DNA from: JACCXM01 sp046328335 | Lineage (GTDB): Bacteria > Chloroflexota > Chloroflexia > Thermomicrobiales > UBA6265 | Assembly: GCA_046328335.1 (NCBI GenBank) | Contig: JAXLWU010000003.1 | Coordinates: 1-64,000 of the forward strand | Length of the DNA: 64,000 nucleotides | Reading direction: 5' to 3' | Part shown: in pieces, positions 33,111 to 41,093 of the stretch | How the letters are laid out: each line of letters begins with the position of its first letter | How positions within the stretch are numbered: position 1 is the stretch's first letter | Position numbers and translations under genes: made by a program | The notes under the pieces: generated by a model | Databases searched by the model: none | Told to the model about the DNA's origin: nothing | Seen by the model: the letters and a program-made list of their open reading frames with translations, nothing else

Positions 33111-33959
33111 CTAACCAGGCGTCGAGATCGCCTCCTTTCGGTCGCCGGACTCGGCATCGGAGGCGCCGTACTCGTGCCGCAAGTGACCGTTTCGGCTGAA
33201 GGGGCCGCGGCGCAGACCGGCGCCGCAGAGTTGAGACATCAGCGCGGCGGCCGGCATCAGCATGGCGGCCCAGCGGGACTCGTCGAAGCGAGCGGACGGA
33301 CCGGCGATGCTGAGCGCGGCAAGCGGTTTGCCGGTGGCATCGAAGAGGGGCGTCGCCAGTGCCGCGATGCCGTTGACGTACTCGTCCACCTGACTCGCGT
33401 AGCCGCGCGCGCGAATGTGCCGCAGGTCGTCCAGGAGCGCGGCACGGTCATGTCGAGTCTTGCGCGCGGTTGCGGTCAGTTCCGCGGGGAGCATTGCCAG
33501 GACCTCCTCGTCGGTCATGGCGGCGAGAAGCACCTTGCCCGAGGCTGAGGCGTGGAGCGGCATGCGGGTACCGGGGCGGATGTCGGCGCGGAGTATCTCG
33601 GGACTCTCCACGCGCTGCACGATCAGGATCGATCCGGCGCTGAGCACACCGAGCGAGACACTCTCGTTGCTGCGCCGGCCCAGTTCTTCCATCGCCCCGA
33701 TCACTCGCGCGCCGAGGCCACCCTGCTCGATCGCGGTCGAACCAATCTCGAAAACGCGCAGTCCGACACGATAGGTATTGGCGACCGGGTCGAAATCGAT
33801 CATCCCCTCCGCGAGCAGCGTCTGTAGCAGCAGGTGCACCGTGCTCTTGCCGAGGGCCATCTCCGTTGCCAGCGCACTGAGGCGCAGCGGCCCGCGCGCC
33901 GCCAGCGTATCCAGCAGGCGGACGGCATTCCGCACGGTGCGCAGCGAGCGATCGGACAT
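33111..33959 (-). CDS. IclR-family transcriptional regulator
   Basis: 282 residues. An N-terminal winged helix (residues ~8-65: A-V-R-L-L-D-T-L-A, L-S-A-L-A, G-K-S-T-V-H-L-L-L-Q-T-L) is followed by a ligand-binding IclR domain with P-L-H-A-S-A-S-G-K-V-L-L-A and R-A-R-G-Y-A-S-Q-V-D-E-Y. The second block normally ends D-x-E-E; here D-E-Y replaces it. The ATG at 33959 starts just before the helix; a TTG at 34001 would place the operator palindrome inside the gene. It lies between the Urt-type importer and the divergent catabolic operon at 34206 and may control either or both. Confidence 0.9.
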   Translation of the reverse strand: MSDRSLRTVRNAVRLLDTLAARGPLRLSALATEMALGKSTVHLLLQTLLAEGMIDFDPVANTYRVGLRVFEIGSTAIEQGGLGARVIGAMEELGRRSNESVSLGVLSAGSILIVQRVESPEILRADIRPGTRMPLHASASGKVLLAAMTDEEVLAMLPAELTATARKTRHDRAALLDDLRHIRARGYASQVDEYVNGIAALATPLFDATGKPLAALSIAGPSARFDESRWAAMLMPAAALMSQLCGAGLRRGPFSRNGHLRHEYGASDAESGDRKEAISTPG

Positions 33960-33972
33960 CCCGCGTCCCGGT

Positions 33973-33989
33973 GTTCGACATAGTCGAAC
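33973..33989. promoter_or_regulatory. Palindromic candidate IclR operator
   Basis: GTTCGAC-ATA-GTCGAAC, a perfect 7-3-7 inverted repeat, 14 bases upstream of the IclR start and in the divergent gap. Position and symmetry fit binding by a dimeric regulator. Confidence 0.55.
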
Positions 33990-33994
33990 GTTGT

Positions 33995-34023
33995 TTGACA
34001 ATCACTGGTATTCGCAGTCTATC
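33995..34023 (+). promoter_or_regulatory. Possible promoter of the divergent catabolic operon
   Basis: TTGACA at 33995-34000 matches the -35 consensus exactly; 17 bases later TCTATC (34018-34023) matches -10 at only three positions. It directly follows the palindrome, so a regulator bound there could act on it. The leader to the GTG at 34206 would be about 175 bases. Confidence 0.3.
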
Positions 34024-34205
34024 CCGCGGGAGACCGCCCGTCAACGGGTAGTGAAGGTTGGTCTCGCTGAGGAGGAATGGCGGGAATAGGAACGGCACAC
34101 CCACAGGGGAGTTCACGATTCGGGCCGTAGAACCACTTGTGTCCGCTCAGAGAACATGATAGCCTCGGAAAAAGCCAGCCAATCTGAAGGACAAGGAGCC
34201 TCCGC

Positions 34206-35384
34206 GTGACCGGTGACGTCAGCCGTCTGGTTGATTCGGATCTCGTCGTGGATCTCACGCGTGGGATCTGCAGCATCCCGAGCCCGCTCGGTGGCGAGAA
34301 ACCGCTGGCGGAATACGTGGCCGCCCGCCTTGCCGGTCTCGGCTTCGAGGTCGAACTGCAGGATGTCGTGCTCGATCGTCCAAACGTGATCGCCATTCGG
34401 CGAGGCAACCCCGCCTACAAGAGTTTCATGTTCAACGGTCACCTCGATATTCCGGAGCCGTTCGGCGAGTGGAGCCACGATCCTTACGATCCGTGGGTTG
34501 CCGACGGGCTCATCTACGGTGGCGGCATCCAGGACATGAAGGGGGGCGTCGCCAGCCTGATCGCGGGAGCGACGGCGGCGGCTCGACTCGATCCGGAGAC
34601 GAGCGGCGATGTCATCGTCACGGTGGTGATGCATCACGACACCACTGGCGTCGGGACCAAGTTCTTCCTGACTCAGAACGAGTGGCCGATCGACGCCGGG
34701 GTATGCGGCGAGCCGACGGACCTGAAGGTACAACTGTTCCACGGCGGGGCGTGGGCGTGGGAGATCACCACCCATGGCGTGCCGCGACACCAAAGCCGGC
34801 TGGAAGACGGGGTCAACGCGATTACCGGCATGATGGATATCCTGCGCCAGATCACGCCGGAAGCGCTGACTTACACGCCCGATCCCCGCTATCCGCACCT
34901 GCCCCGTTGCGTGGTCGGCATGATCAATGGCGGCGCCTTCACCTCGATGACCGCCGAGCGCTGCATGGCCCGCGGCGACATTCGCTACCTGCCGACCATG
35001 AGCGTCGACCGCATGAAGCAGGACATCAGGCGGATCATCGATCGCGTCTGCGCCGAAACGCCGGGGCTTAGCGGCGAGATTCGCACGTTCGCGCAGCAGT
35101 GGCCGTTCGAGATTGCCGAGGACGCGCCGCTGGTCCAGAGCCTGATCACGGCGCACCGGGCGGTGACAGGTCGGGCGCCAGACGTGACCTCCGGTCTGCC
35201 CTCGGGCGCGTTCATCACCGATGCCGCGGACATGGTGCGGTTCGGTATTCCGACGGTGGTCTACGGGCCGGCCGACTGGAACACGATCCCCGACGAGAGC
35301 ATTCCGATCGCCGATCTGGTCACCGGGGCGAAGGTGTATGGCGAATTGTGCCGGGACGTCATCACCCAACGCCGGGCCGGATAA
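34206..35384 (+). CDS. M20-family peptidase/deacylase-like protein with altered metal site
   Basis: 392 residues, similar to ArgE/DapE/carboxypeptidase G2. Expected features present are H79 and D81 in F-N-G-H-L-D-I-P, D110 in G-I-Q-D-M-K-G-G, E169 in C-G-E-P-T and the dimerisation-domain His in G-V-P-R-H-Q-S. The usual D-E-E (general base plus bridging ligand) is replaced by M-H-H-D-T-T-G at 142-148. The C-terminal ligand His is replaced by Asn (W-N-T-I-P-D-E at 358-364). The GTG at 34206 follows AAGGAG. It may be a single-metal enzyme with a different mechanism or non-hydrolytic. First gene of an operon ending with an amino acid importer. Confidence 0.82.
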   Translation: MTGDVSRLVDSDLVVDLTRGICSIPSPLGGEKPLAEYVAARLAGLGFEVELQDVVLDRPNVIAIRRGNPAYKSFMFNGHLDIPEPFGEWSHDPYDPWVADGLIYGGGIQDMKGGVASLIAGATAAARLDPETSGDVIVTVVMHHDTTGVGTKFFLTQNEWPIDAGVCGEPTDLKVQLFHGGAWAWEITTHGVPRHQSRLEDGVNAITGMMDILRQITPEALTYTPDPRYPHLPRCVVGMINGGAFTSMTAERCMARGDIRYLPTMSVDRMKQDIRRIIDRVCAETPGLSGEIRTFAQQWPFEIAEDAPLVQSLITAHRAVTGRAPDVTSGLPSGAFITDAADMVRFGIPTVVYGPADWNTIPDESIPIADLVTGAKVYGELCRDVITQRRAG

Positions 35385-35397
35385 GAGGACGGTCGAC

Positions 35398-36489
35398 GTG
35401 AAGATCACGGCAATCGAGGCGATTCCGGTTTCGATCCCCTCGCGCGGGTTCAACAGCGCGTTGGGCCGCTTCGCGACATACGAATATGCGATCGTGATCG
35501 TCCACACCGACGAGGGCATCGAGGGTTACGGGGAAATCTCGACCCTGTGGGACGGCACGAGCGGAGTGCAGTGCGCCTTTGTCGAGCACGCGTTTCGGCC
35601 GGCACTGATCGGGGAAGACCCGTTCGCGATCAATCGCTGCCTGAGCCGGATGGCGACGCCATTCGAGGGAGCCTGGCCAGCGCGGGCCGGGGTCGAGATG
35701 GCGCTCTACGATATCGTCGGCAAGGCGCTGAATACTCCCGTGTACAACCTGCTCGGCGGCAACGTGCGCGAAAGCGTCGTACTTTCCCGGTCGATCTCGA
35801 TGGGCGAACCGGCGGCGATGGCAGCCGAAGCGCAGGCAGCGGTCGCGGATGGTTTCACGTGTGTCAAGGTGAAGGTTGGCCGTCCCGAGCGGGATGATGC
35901 GGCATCGGTTGCGGCCGTGCGCGCGGCGGTCGGGCCGGAGGTCACGCTGCGGGTCGATGCCAACATGGGGTGGCCGACCGCCAAGGACGCCATTCGCCAG
36001 ATCAAGGCGATGGAACCGTACGGCATCCACTCGGTCGAACAACCGCTGCCGCCGGGCGACCTCGGGGCGTTGCGGCTGGTCCGCGCATCGGTCGATACCC
36101 CGATCATGGTCGATGAATCGGTGTGGGGACCGCGCGACGCCTGGCAGATCCTGCGCGCCGAGGCGGCGGACCTGATCAACATCTATGTCGCCGAGTCGGG
36201 AGGTCTGACGAACTCGGCGCTGATTTTCCGCATGGCGGAACTCGCGGGGGTGCCGTGCGTGATCGGCGCCATGCCCGAGCTGGGGATCGGCACCGCCGCG
36301 GGCGTCCACCTGGGACTGGCGATGACGAATCTCCACGATCCGTGCGATGCCTGCGGGGTGATCTATCACGATGTCGATGTGATCGCGGAGCGGTTCACCG
36401 TGCGGGACGGGCAAATCTGGCCTTTGCCGGGTCCCGGTCTGGGGGTCACGCTCGACCGCGACGCGCTCGCGCGGTACCGGGCGGCTTAG
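35398..36489 (+). CDS. Mandelate racemase/muconate lactonizing enzyme family protein
   Basis: Enolase-superfamily enzyme, 363 residues. The magnesium ligands are D187 (L-R-V-D-A-N), E214 (S-V-E-Q-P-L) and D239 (M-V-D-E-S). The K-x-K motif of the barrel's second strand is K157-V-K159. The Lys normally found on the sixth strand in the muconate-lactonizing subgroup (N-I-K-x-x-K-x-G-G) is missing: the sequence is N-I-Y-V-A-E-S-G-G. The family abstracts a proton next to a carboxylate, giving racemisation, epimerisation, cycloisomerisation or dehydration. The GTG at 35398 has AGAGGA upstream and starts 13 bases after the M20-like gene. Confidence 0.85.
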   Translation: MKITAIEAIPVSIPSRGFNSALGRFATYEYAIVIVHTDEGIEGYGEISTLWDGTSGVQCAFVEHAFRPALIGEDPFAINRCLSRMATPFEGAWPARAGVEMALYDIVGKALNTPVYNLLGGNVRESVVLSRSISMGEPAAMAAEAQAAVADGFTCVKVKVGRPERDDAASVAAVRAAVGPEVTLRVDANMGWPTAKDAIRQIKAMEPYGIHSVEQPLPPGDLGALRLVRASVDTPIMVDESVWGPRDAWQILRAEAADLINIYVAESGGLTNSALIFRMAELAGVPCVIGAMPELGIGTAAGVHLGLAMTNLHDPCDACGVIYHDVDVIAERFTVRDGQIWPLPGPGLGVTLDRDALARYRAA

Positions 36490-36528
36490 CAGCGAAGCAG
36501 GTTGGGAAGAAAGGGGGAACCAGGTTCG

Positions 36529-37014
36529 ATGCCACGCAGGATCGAAGTCATTCTGGAAAATCGCGGGGTACGTGCCGTCGCCGAATTGCTCGACGACGAC
36601 GCGCCCAAGACGTGTCAGGCGGTGTGGGATGCTCTGCCGCAGAGCGGTCCGACGTTCCACGCGAAGTGGGCCAACAACGAGGTCTACATTTTGACACCGC
36701 CATTCGCGAAAGAGGAACCGGGACGGGAGAACGCGACCGTCTTTCCCATTCCCGGTGACATCCTCTACTTCTTCGTGCCGCCCGGAGGGCACGTGCCGCC
36801 GGACATGCGCGAGCAGTGCGGCTCTACCGGGGTGATCGATCTGGCGATCTTCTACGGCCGGAACAACTACCTGCACGGGCCGGACGGCCACATGCCAGGC
36901 AATCTCTTCGCGGTCTTTACCGAGGGATTGAAGGAACTGGCGGCGGCCTGCCAGGACCTGTGGCGCAACGGCGCGGGGAGCGAGCGGATGACCTTCCGCC
37001 GCCTCGAGGAGTAG
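36529..37014 (+). CDS. DUF3830 family cyclophilin-like protein
   Basis: 161 residues. Matches the uncharacterised DUF3830 family, thought to have a cyclophilin-like beta-barrel: W-D-A-L-P-Q-S-G-P-T-F-H-A-K-W, then G-D-I-L-Y-F-F-V-P-P-G and A-I-F-Y-G-R-N-N-Y-L-H-G-P-D-G. The last block is strongly conserved in such proteins. Members usually occur in amino acid or hydantoin-type catabolic operons with ABC importers, as here. No catalytic residues are established. The ATG at 36529 is preferred to an upstream ATG at 36502 because the domain begins there. Confidence 0.82.
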   Translation: MPRRIEVILENRGVRAVAELLDDDAPKTCQAVWDALPQSGPTFHAKWANNEVYILTPPFAKEEPGRENATVFPIPGDILYFFVPPGGHVPPDMREQCGSTGVIDLAIFYGRNNYLHGPDGHMPGNLFAVFTEGLKELAAACQDLWRNGAGSERMTFRRLEE

Positions 37015-37145
37015 GTCCGCTTCCGGATCGCTTTCGGGAAGACAGAACCTCGTCCTCCGGTGCAGCCTGGGACCGGGGGCGCGAGCGAGGGTTGGAAGCA
37101 CGACGCAGCGACGGTCCAGGCGTCGGGTGCAGGAGAGGAGGGCCG

Positions 37146-37916
37146 ATGGATCGTTCGTTTCCGGGATGGCGAGCCCGGCTCGGAGTGATCTATCCCGCGT
37201 CCGGTCTGGCGGATATGGAGTATTACGGGCTCTGCCCGCCGGGGGTATCGGTCCATGTCACTCGCTCCAGCGTACCCAACGATGGTGGCGTGACGCTGGA
37301 TGACGTGCTGGAAGTCGCGGAAGGGCGGCAATTCATCCAACTGTCGGAAGACCTGGCGACGGTGCGGCCGCACGCCATTTCGTGGATGTGCACCTCGGGA
37401 AGCTTCAGCCGGGGCGCGGCCTGGGACGCTGAACTGCGGCGAATGCTGACAGAGCACGGCAAGTGCCCCGCAACCACCACTTCGACCGCCCTGGTGGAGA
37501 CGATGCGCGCGCTGGGGGCGCGGCGCGTGGCCCTGGCGACGCCGTACGAGCCACGCGTGGTGGAACGGTTGGTCGACTATCTCGCCGAATTCGACATCGA
37601 GACGGTTTCCGCGGTCGGACTCGGGCTGATCCGGGACTGGGAGATCAGCACATTGCCGCCGATGGAGATGGCGGCGGTAATCCGGCAAGCGGACACTCCA
37701 GACGCCGAGGCGATCTTCCTCAGCGATACCTGTCTGGTGCTCAGCCCGTTGGCGGCGGCGCTGGAAGCGGACCTCGGGAAGCCAATCTTCAGCGCCAACA
37801 TGGTCACCATGTGGCACTCCCTGCGGTTGGCCGGGATCAACGACGACCTGCCCGGAGCAGGATCCATCTTTGGGTTGCGCGCGGCGCGGGAGCCGATGCT
37901 CGCGGCCGCGAGTTAG
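37146..37916 (+). CDS. Maleate isomerase/Asp-Glu racemase-like protein
   Basis: 256 residues, Asp/Glu/hydantoin racemase superfamily. Two Cys sit at the expected active-site positions: C82 in S-W-M-C-T-S-G-S-F-S and C196 in L-S-D-T-C-L-V-L-S. Spacing and length match maleate cis-trans isomerase and arylmalonate decarboxylase relatives (maleate isomerase uses both Cys). The opening R-A-R-L-G-V-I-Y-P-A-S-G is typical of this group. The ATG at 37146 follows GGAGAGGAGG. It follows the DUF3830 gene by 131 bases in the same operon. Confidence 0.85.
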   Translation: MDRSFPGWRARLGVIYPASGLADMEYYGLCPPGVSVHVTRSSVPNDGGVTLDDVLEVAEGRQFIQLSEDLATVRPHAISWMCTSGSFSRGAAWDAELRRMLTEHGKCPATTTSTALVETMRALGARRVALATPYEPRVVERLVDYLAEFDIETVSAVGLGLIRDWEISTLPPMEMAAVIRQADTPDAEAIFLSDTCLVLSPLAAALEADLGKPIFSANMVTMWHSLRLAGINDDLPGAGSIFGLRAAREPMLAAAS

Positions 37917-37948
37917 CCGTGTATTCGAGGTCGTAAAGGAGTGCAACG

Positions 37949-38836
37949 ATGATCCGATTACGGCAATGGTTCGCGAGTCTCGCGATCGTGCTCCTGGTGC
38001 TCACGCTGGCGGCGCCGCTCGCCGTGGTGGTAGCCCAGGATGCGACACCCGCGGCTGAAGGCGCCCCGATAACGGTGCCCGCCGAAGGCCAGAGCGCCAC
38101 GATCGACAAGATCAGGAAGAATGGAAAATTGCGGGTCGGAGTCGCGGTCGCCGCGCCGTGGTTGTTGCAGGATCCTTCGACCAAGAAGTACTACGGTCCG
38201 GCCGTCGACCTCGTCGAACGGATCGGCGCGGAAATCGGCGTTCCAGTCGAATACATCGATTCCGGCTGGGACGTGATCGTCGCCGGTTTGCAGGCGGACA
38301 AGTTCGATCTCACCGCGGCGCCGCTCTTCGCAACCCCGGCGCGGATGGAAGTGATCGACTTCGTCAATTACACCTCGGCGGGAACCTGTTACTTCGCCAA
38401 GAAGGACAACGCCAAGGTCAACAGTCTCGAAGACCTGAACAAGAGCGATGTTACGATCGTGACCTTCACCGGAACCGGCACGGAAGAGGGCATCCGGAAG
38501 ACGTACCCGAATGCCACCATCAACAGCATCGTGCAGCCGCCGGGTGGCCAGCCGCCGATCGAGGACGTGCTCTCCGGTCGGGCCGATGTCGGGCCGTTCG
38601 ATTCGCCGCTGGCGATCTTCCTCGCCGCGCAGTATCCCGATCTGAAGATCCTGCCCCAGGATCCGGAGTACTGCATCGCCCACGCGGATATCCCGTTCCC
38701 GATCGGGATGGGCTTCAACAAGAATGACCCCGCGTTCACCGCCTTCCTGCAGTCCGTGGTCGACGCGATGCAGAAGGACATCGACGCCGCGATCGTCAAG
38801 TACAGCGATCCGAAGTACATGGCTCCGGCGTCCTGA
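37949..38836 (+). CDS. Polar amino acid ABC transporter substrate-binding protein
   Basis: Extracellular solute-binding protein family 3, 295 residues. A Sec signal peptide ends at V-V-V-A-Q, and the mature protein opens Q-D-A-T-P-A-A-E-G. The domain begins I-R-K-N-G-K-L-R-V-G-V-A-V-A-A-P-W and contains D-L-V-E-R-I-G-A-E-I and F-D-L-T-A-A-P-L-F-A-T-P-A-R. The ligand is probably a polar amino acid or related acid. It is followed by a repeat element before its two permeases. Confidence 0.9.
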   Translation: MIRLRQWFASLAIVLLVLTLAAPLAVVVAQDATPAAEGAPITVPAEGQSATIDKIRKNGKLRVGVAVAAPWLLQDPSTKKYYGPAVDLVERIGAEIGVPVEYIDSGWDVIVAGLQADKFDLTAAPLFATPARMEVIDFVNYTSAGTCYFAKKDNAKVNSLEDLNKSDVTIVTFTGTGTEEGIRKTYPNATINSIVQPPGGQPPIEDVLSGRADVGPFDSPLAIFLAAQYPDLKILPQDPEYCIAHADIPFPIGMGFNKNDPAFTAFLQSVVDAMQKDIDAAIVKYSDPKYMAPAS

Positions 38837-38842
38837 CAGGGC

Positions 38843-39008
38843 GGGTGACGGGTAGCGGGTGACGGGTAGCGGGTGATGGGTAACGGGTGATGGGACGGAA
38901 GTCGAAAGTCGGGAGGAATCCGTATGCTCCAGCCACCGGCGTCCTGGTACCGACGTCCCGTCACCCGTCACCCGTCACCCGTCACCTGACACCTGACAGC
39001 TGACGCCC
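38843..39008. repeat. Inverted array of heptamer repeats between binding-protein and permease genes
   Basis: Left arm (38843-38894) is about seven tandem heptamers alternating GGGTGAC/GGGTAGC/GGGTGAT/GGGTAAC. The right arm (38957-39008) is the reverse complement type: CCCGTCA repeated, then CCTGACA. The transcript could form a stem of up to ~50 bp with a ~60-base loop. It starts 7 bases after the binding-protein stop and ends just before the permease start at 39014. Confidence 0.8.
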
Positions 39009-39013
39009 GCGAC

Positions 39014-39670
39014 GTGTCTTCTTTCCAGCAAGTCCTCCAATACTGGCCGTTCTTGTTGAGCGGCGTCGAACTGACCGTCCTGGTCAGTCTCGTAGCGATG
39101 GCTGGCGGGATGGCGATCGGGTTGGTTGTCGCGCTCATTCGCATCGCCAACCTGCCGGTGATCAACGCCGTCGCGGTGCTGTACGTCGATTTCTTCCGTT
39201 CCACGCCCGTGTTGGCACAACTGGTTTGGATCTACTACGCGCTGCCGATCTTGACCGGCATTTCGATCTCCGCGTTTGCCGCGGGATCGCTGGGGTTGAG
39301 TCTCTACGCGGGGTCCTTCTTCTCGGAAATTTTCCGGGCCGGCATCCTCTCCGTCGAGCGGGGGCAAACGGAAGCGGCGCTGGCGCTGGGGATGAACCGC
39401 CTCCAGGCGATGCGGCGGGTGATTCTGCCGCAGGCGATGGTGCGCATGTTGCCGCCAATTGGCAGTTCGCTGATCACCCTGGTCAAGGATTCGGCGCTGG
39501 TGTCGATCATTTCGGTGCCGGAACTGATGCGGCAATCAGAAGCGCTGGCGTCGATCACGTTCCGGCGCATGGAGGTGCTGACAATCACGGCGCTGATCTA
39601 CTTCGCGCTGACCTATCCGTTGTCGCGCGGGGTCGATTACTTGCACCGACGGCTGGCGGCAGAAACATGA
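39014..39670 (+). CDS. Polar amino acid ABC transporter permease
   Basis: HisM/GlnP-type permease, 218 residues, about five membrane segments. Markers are Y-V-D-F-F-R-S-T-P-V-L-A-Q-L-V-W, F-R-A-G-I-L-S-V-E-R-G-Q and the EAA loop E-A-A-L-A-L-G-M-N. The start is a GTG at 39014 with a poor ribosome site right after the repeat element. Paralogous to the next gene (both have the W-I-Y-Y segment followed by L-P-I-L-T-G). Confidence 0.9.
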   Translation: MSSFQQVLQYWPFLLSGVELTVLVSLVAMAGGMAIGLVVALIRIANLPVINAVAVLYVDFFRSTPVLAQLVWIYYALPILTGISISAFAAGSLGLSLYAGSFFSEIFRAGILSVERGQTEAALALGMNRLQAMRRVILPQAMVRMLPPIGSSLITLVKDSALVSIISVPELMRQSEALASITFRRMEVLTITALIYFALTYPLSRGVDYLHRRLAAET

Positions 39671-40332
39671 GTTACCAGTGGCACTTTGACGTCGTTCTCG
39701 AGCGGCTCGATTTTCTGCTCGGTGGTCTGGGATTGACGGTCGCGCTGACGGTTGTGGCGATGGCGGTCAGTCTGGTGGTGGGCCTGCTCGTCAGTTTCGC
39801 CCGGCTCTCGGCGGTGAAACCACTGCGCATGGCCGCCGCGGTCTACTCCGACTTCCTGCGCGGCACGCCATTGCTGGTCCAGATTCTCTGGATCTACTAC
39901 AGCCTGCCGATTCTCACCGGGGTGACGTTCAGCCCGTTCACCTCCGCCGCGATTGCGCTTTCGCTCAATGTCTCTGCCTTCGTCGGGGAGATATTCCGCG
40001 CCGGGATTCAATCGATCGGGCGCGGGCAGCGAGAAGCGGCGCTGGCACTGGGCATGACCCCGTGGCAGGCGATGCGGCGGGTGATCCTGCCCCAATCGGT
40101 GCGCCGGGTCATTCCGCCGCTGGGCAGCATCTGGGTCAGCCTGTTCAAGGACACCGCCATCGTTTCGGTCATTGCCGTACCGGAATTGATGTACCGCGGC
40201 AAGGTGCTGTCGATCGAGACCTATCGCCCGGTAGAGATTTACACCGCGGTCGCGTTGATCTATTTTCTGGTGACGTATCCCCAGGCGCGAGGAGTCGACC
40301 GGTTGTTCGAGCGATCCCGGGTGCGGGCATGA
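39667..40332 (+). CDS. Polar amino acid ABC transporter permease
   Basis: Second permease of the importer, 221 residues. Shows Y-S-D-F-L-R-G-T-P-L-L-V-Q-I-L-W and the EAA loop E-A-A-L-A-L-G-M-T-P-W-Q-A-M-R-R. The ATG overlaps the previous stop by four bases (ATGA). With the preceding gene it would form a heterodimeric channel. Confidence 0.9.
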   Translation: MSYQWHFDVVLERLDFLLGGLGLTVALTVVAMAVSLVVGLLVSFARLSAVKPLRMAAAVYSDFLRGTPLLVQILWIYYSLPILTGVTFSPFTSAAIALSLNVSAFVGEIFRAGIQSIGRGQREAALALGMTPWQAMRRVILPQSVRRVIPPLGSIWVSLFKDTAIVSVIAVPELMYRGKVLSIETYRPVEIYTAVALIYFLVTYPQARGVDRLFERSRVRA

Positions 40333-41093
40333 CCGCCGAGACCCTCATCTCGGTGCGGCAGTTGACCAAGTCGTTCGGCGAGGTCAACGTGCTGCGCGGC
40401 ATCGACCTCGATGTCCGCCGCGGCGAAGTGGTCGTGGTGATCGGGCCGAGCGGTTCGGGGAAGAGCACGCTGCTGCGTTGCCTCAATCGCCTCGAGGATC
40501 CGTCCGGGGGCGTCATCACGATCGGTGGGGTGGAGATCACGCAGCGAGGCGCCAACTTGCCGCAGATCCGGCGCAAAGTGGGCATGGTCTTTCAGCACTT
40601 CAATCTGTTCCCGCACATGACCGCGCTGGAGAATGTCATGGAGGGACCACGCACGGTGCTGGGCATGAGCCGTGGCGACGCGGAGCGGACCGCTCGTGGG
40701 CTCCTGGAGAAGGTCGGTCTCGCGGACAAGACCGATAGCAAACCGGCGAATCTCTCCGGTGGTCAGCAGCAGCGGGTGGCGATCGCGCGGGCGCTGGCGA
40801 TGAGTCCCGATGCGATGCTCTTTGACGAAGTCACCTCCGCGCTCGACCCGGAGTTGGTCGGCGAGGTGCTGAACGTGATGCGCGGCCTGGCGGACGAAGG
40901 AATGACGATGGTGATCGTCACTCATGAGATGTCGTTTGCGCGGCGGGTGGCGGACCGGGTGATCTTTCTCGACCAGGGGGTGATCGCCGAAGAGGGACCC
41001 CCGGAGCGGATCTTCCACCGGGCCAGAGCAGAGCGGACGCGGCAATTCCTCGATCAACTCCACTGGGAGGAAGGCCATAGCGGAACCGGCTAG
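40329..41093 (+). CDS. Polar amino acid ABC transporter ATPase, GlnQ-like
   Basis: 254 residues. Walker A is G-P-S-G-S-G-K-S-T, the Q-loop F-Q-H-F-N-L-F-P-H, the signature L-S-G-G-Q-Q-Q-R and Walker B A-M-L-F-D-E-V-T-S-A-L-D-P-E. The F-D-E-V-T-S-A-L-D block is typical of GlnQ/HisP-type ATPases. The ATG overlaps the permease stop by four bases. Last gene of the unit starting at 34206. Confidence 0.93.
   Translation: MTAETLISVRQLTKSFGEVNVLRGIDLDVRRGEVVVVIGPSGSGKSTLLRCLNRLEDPSGGVITIGGVEITQRGANLPQIRRKVGMVFQHFNLFPHMTALENVMEGPRTVLGMSRGDAERTARGLLEKVGLADKTDSKPANLSGGQQQRVAIARALAMSPDAMLFDEVTSALDPELVGEVLNVMRGLADEGMTMVIVTHEMSFARRVADRVIFLDQGVIAEEGPPERIFHRARAERTRQFLDQLHWEEGHSGTG

Noticed and set aside
38843..39008. 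Heptamer array as a CRISPR-like array
   Set aside because: Units are only 7 bases, contiguous without spacers, and inverted about a centre; no cas gene is present.
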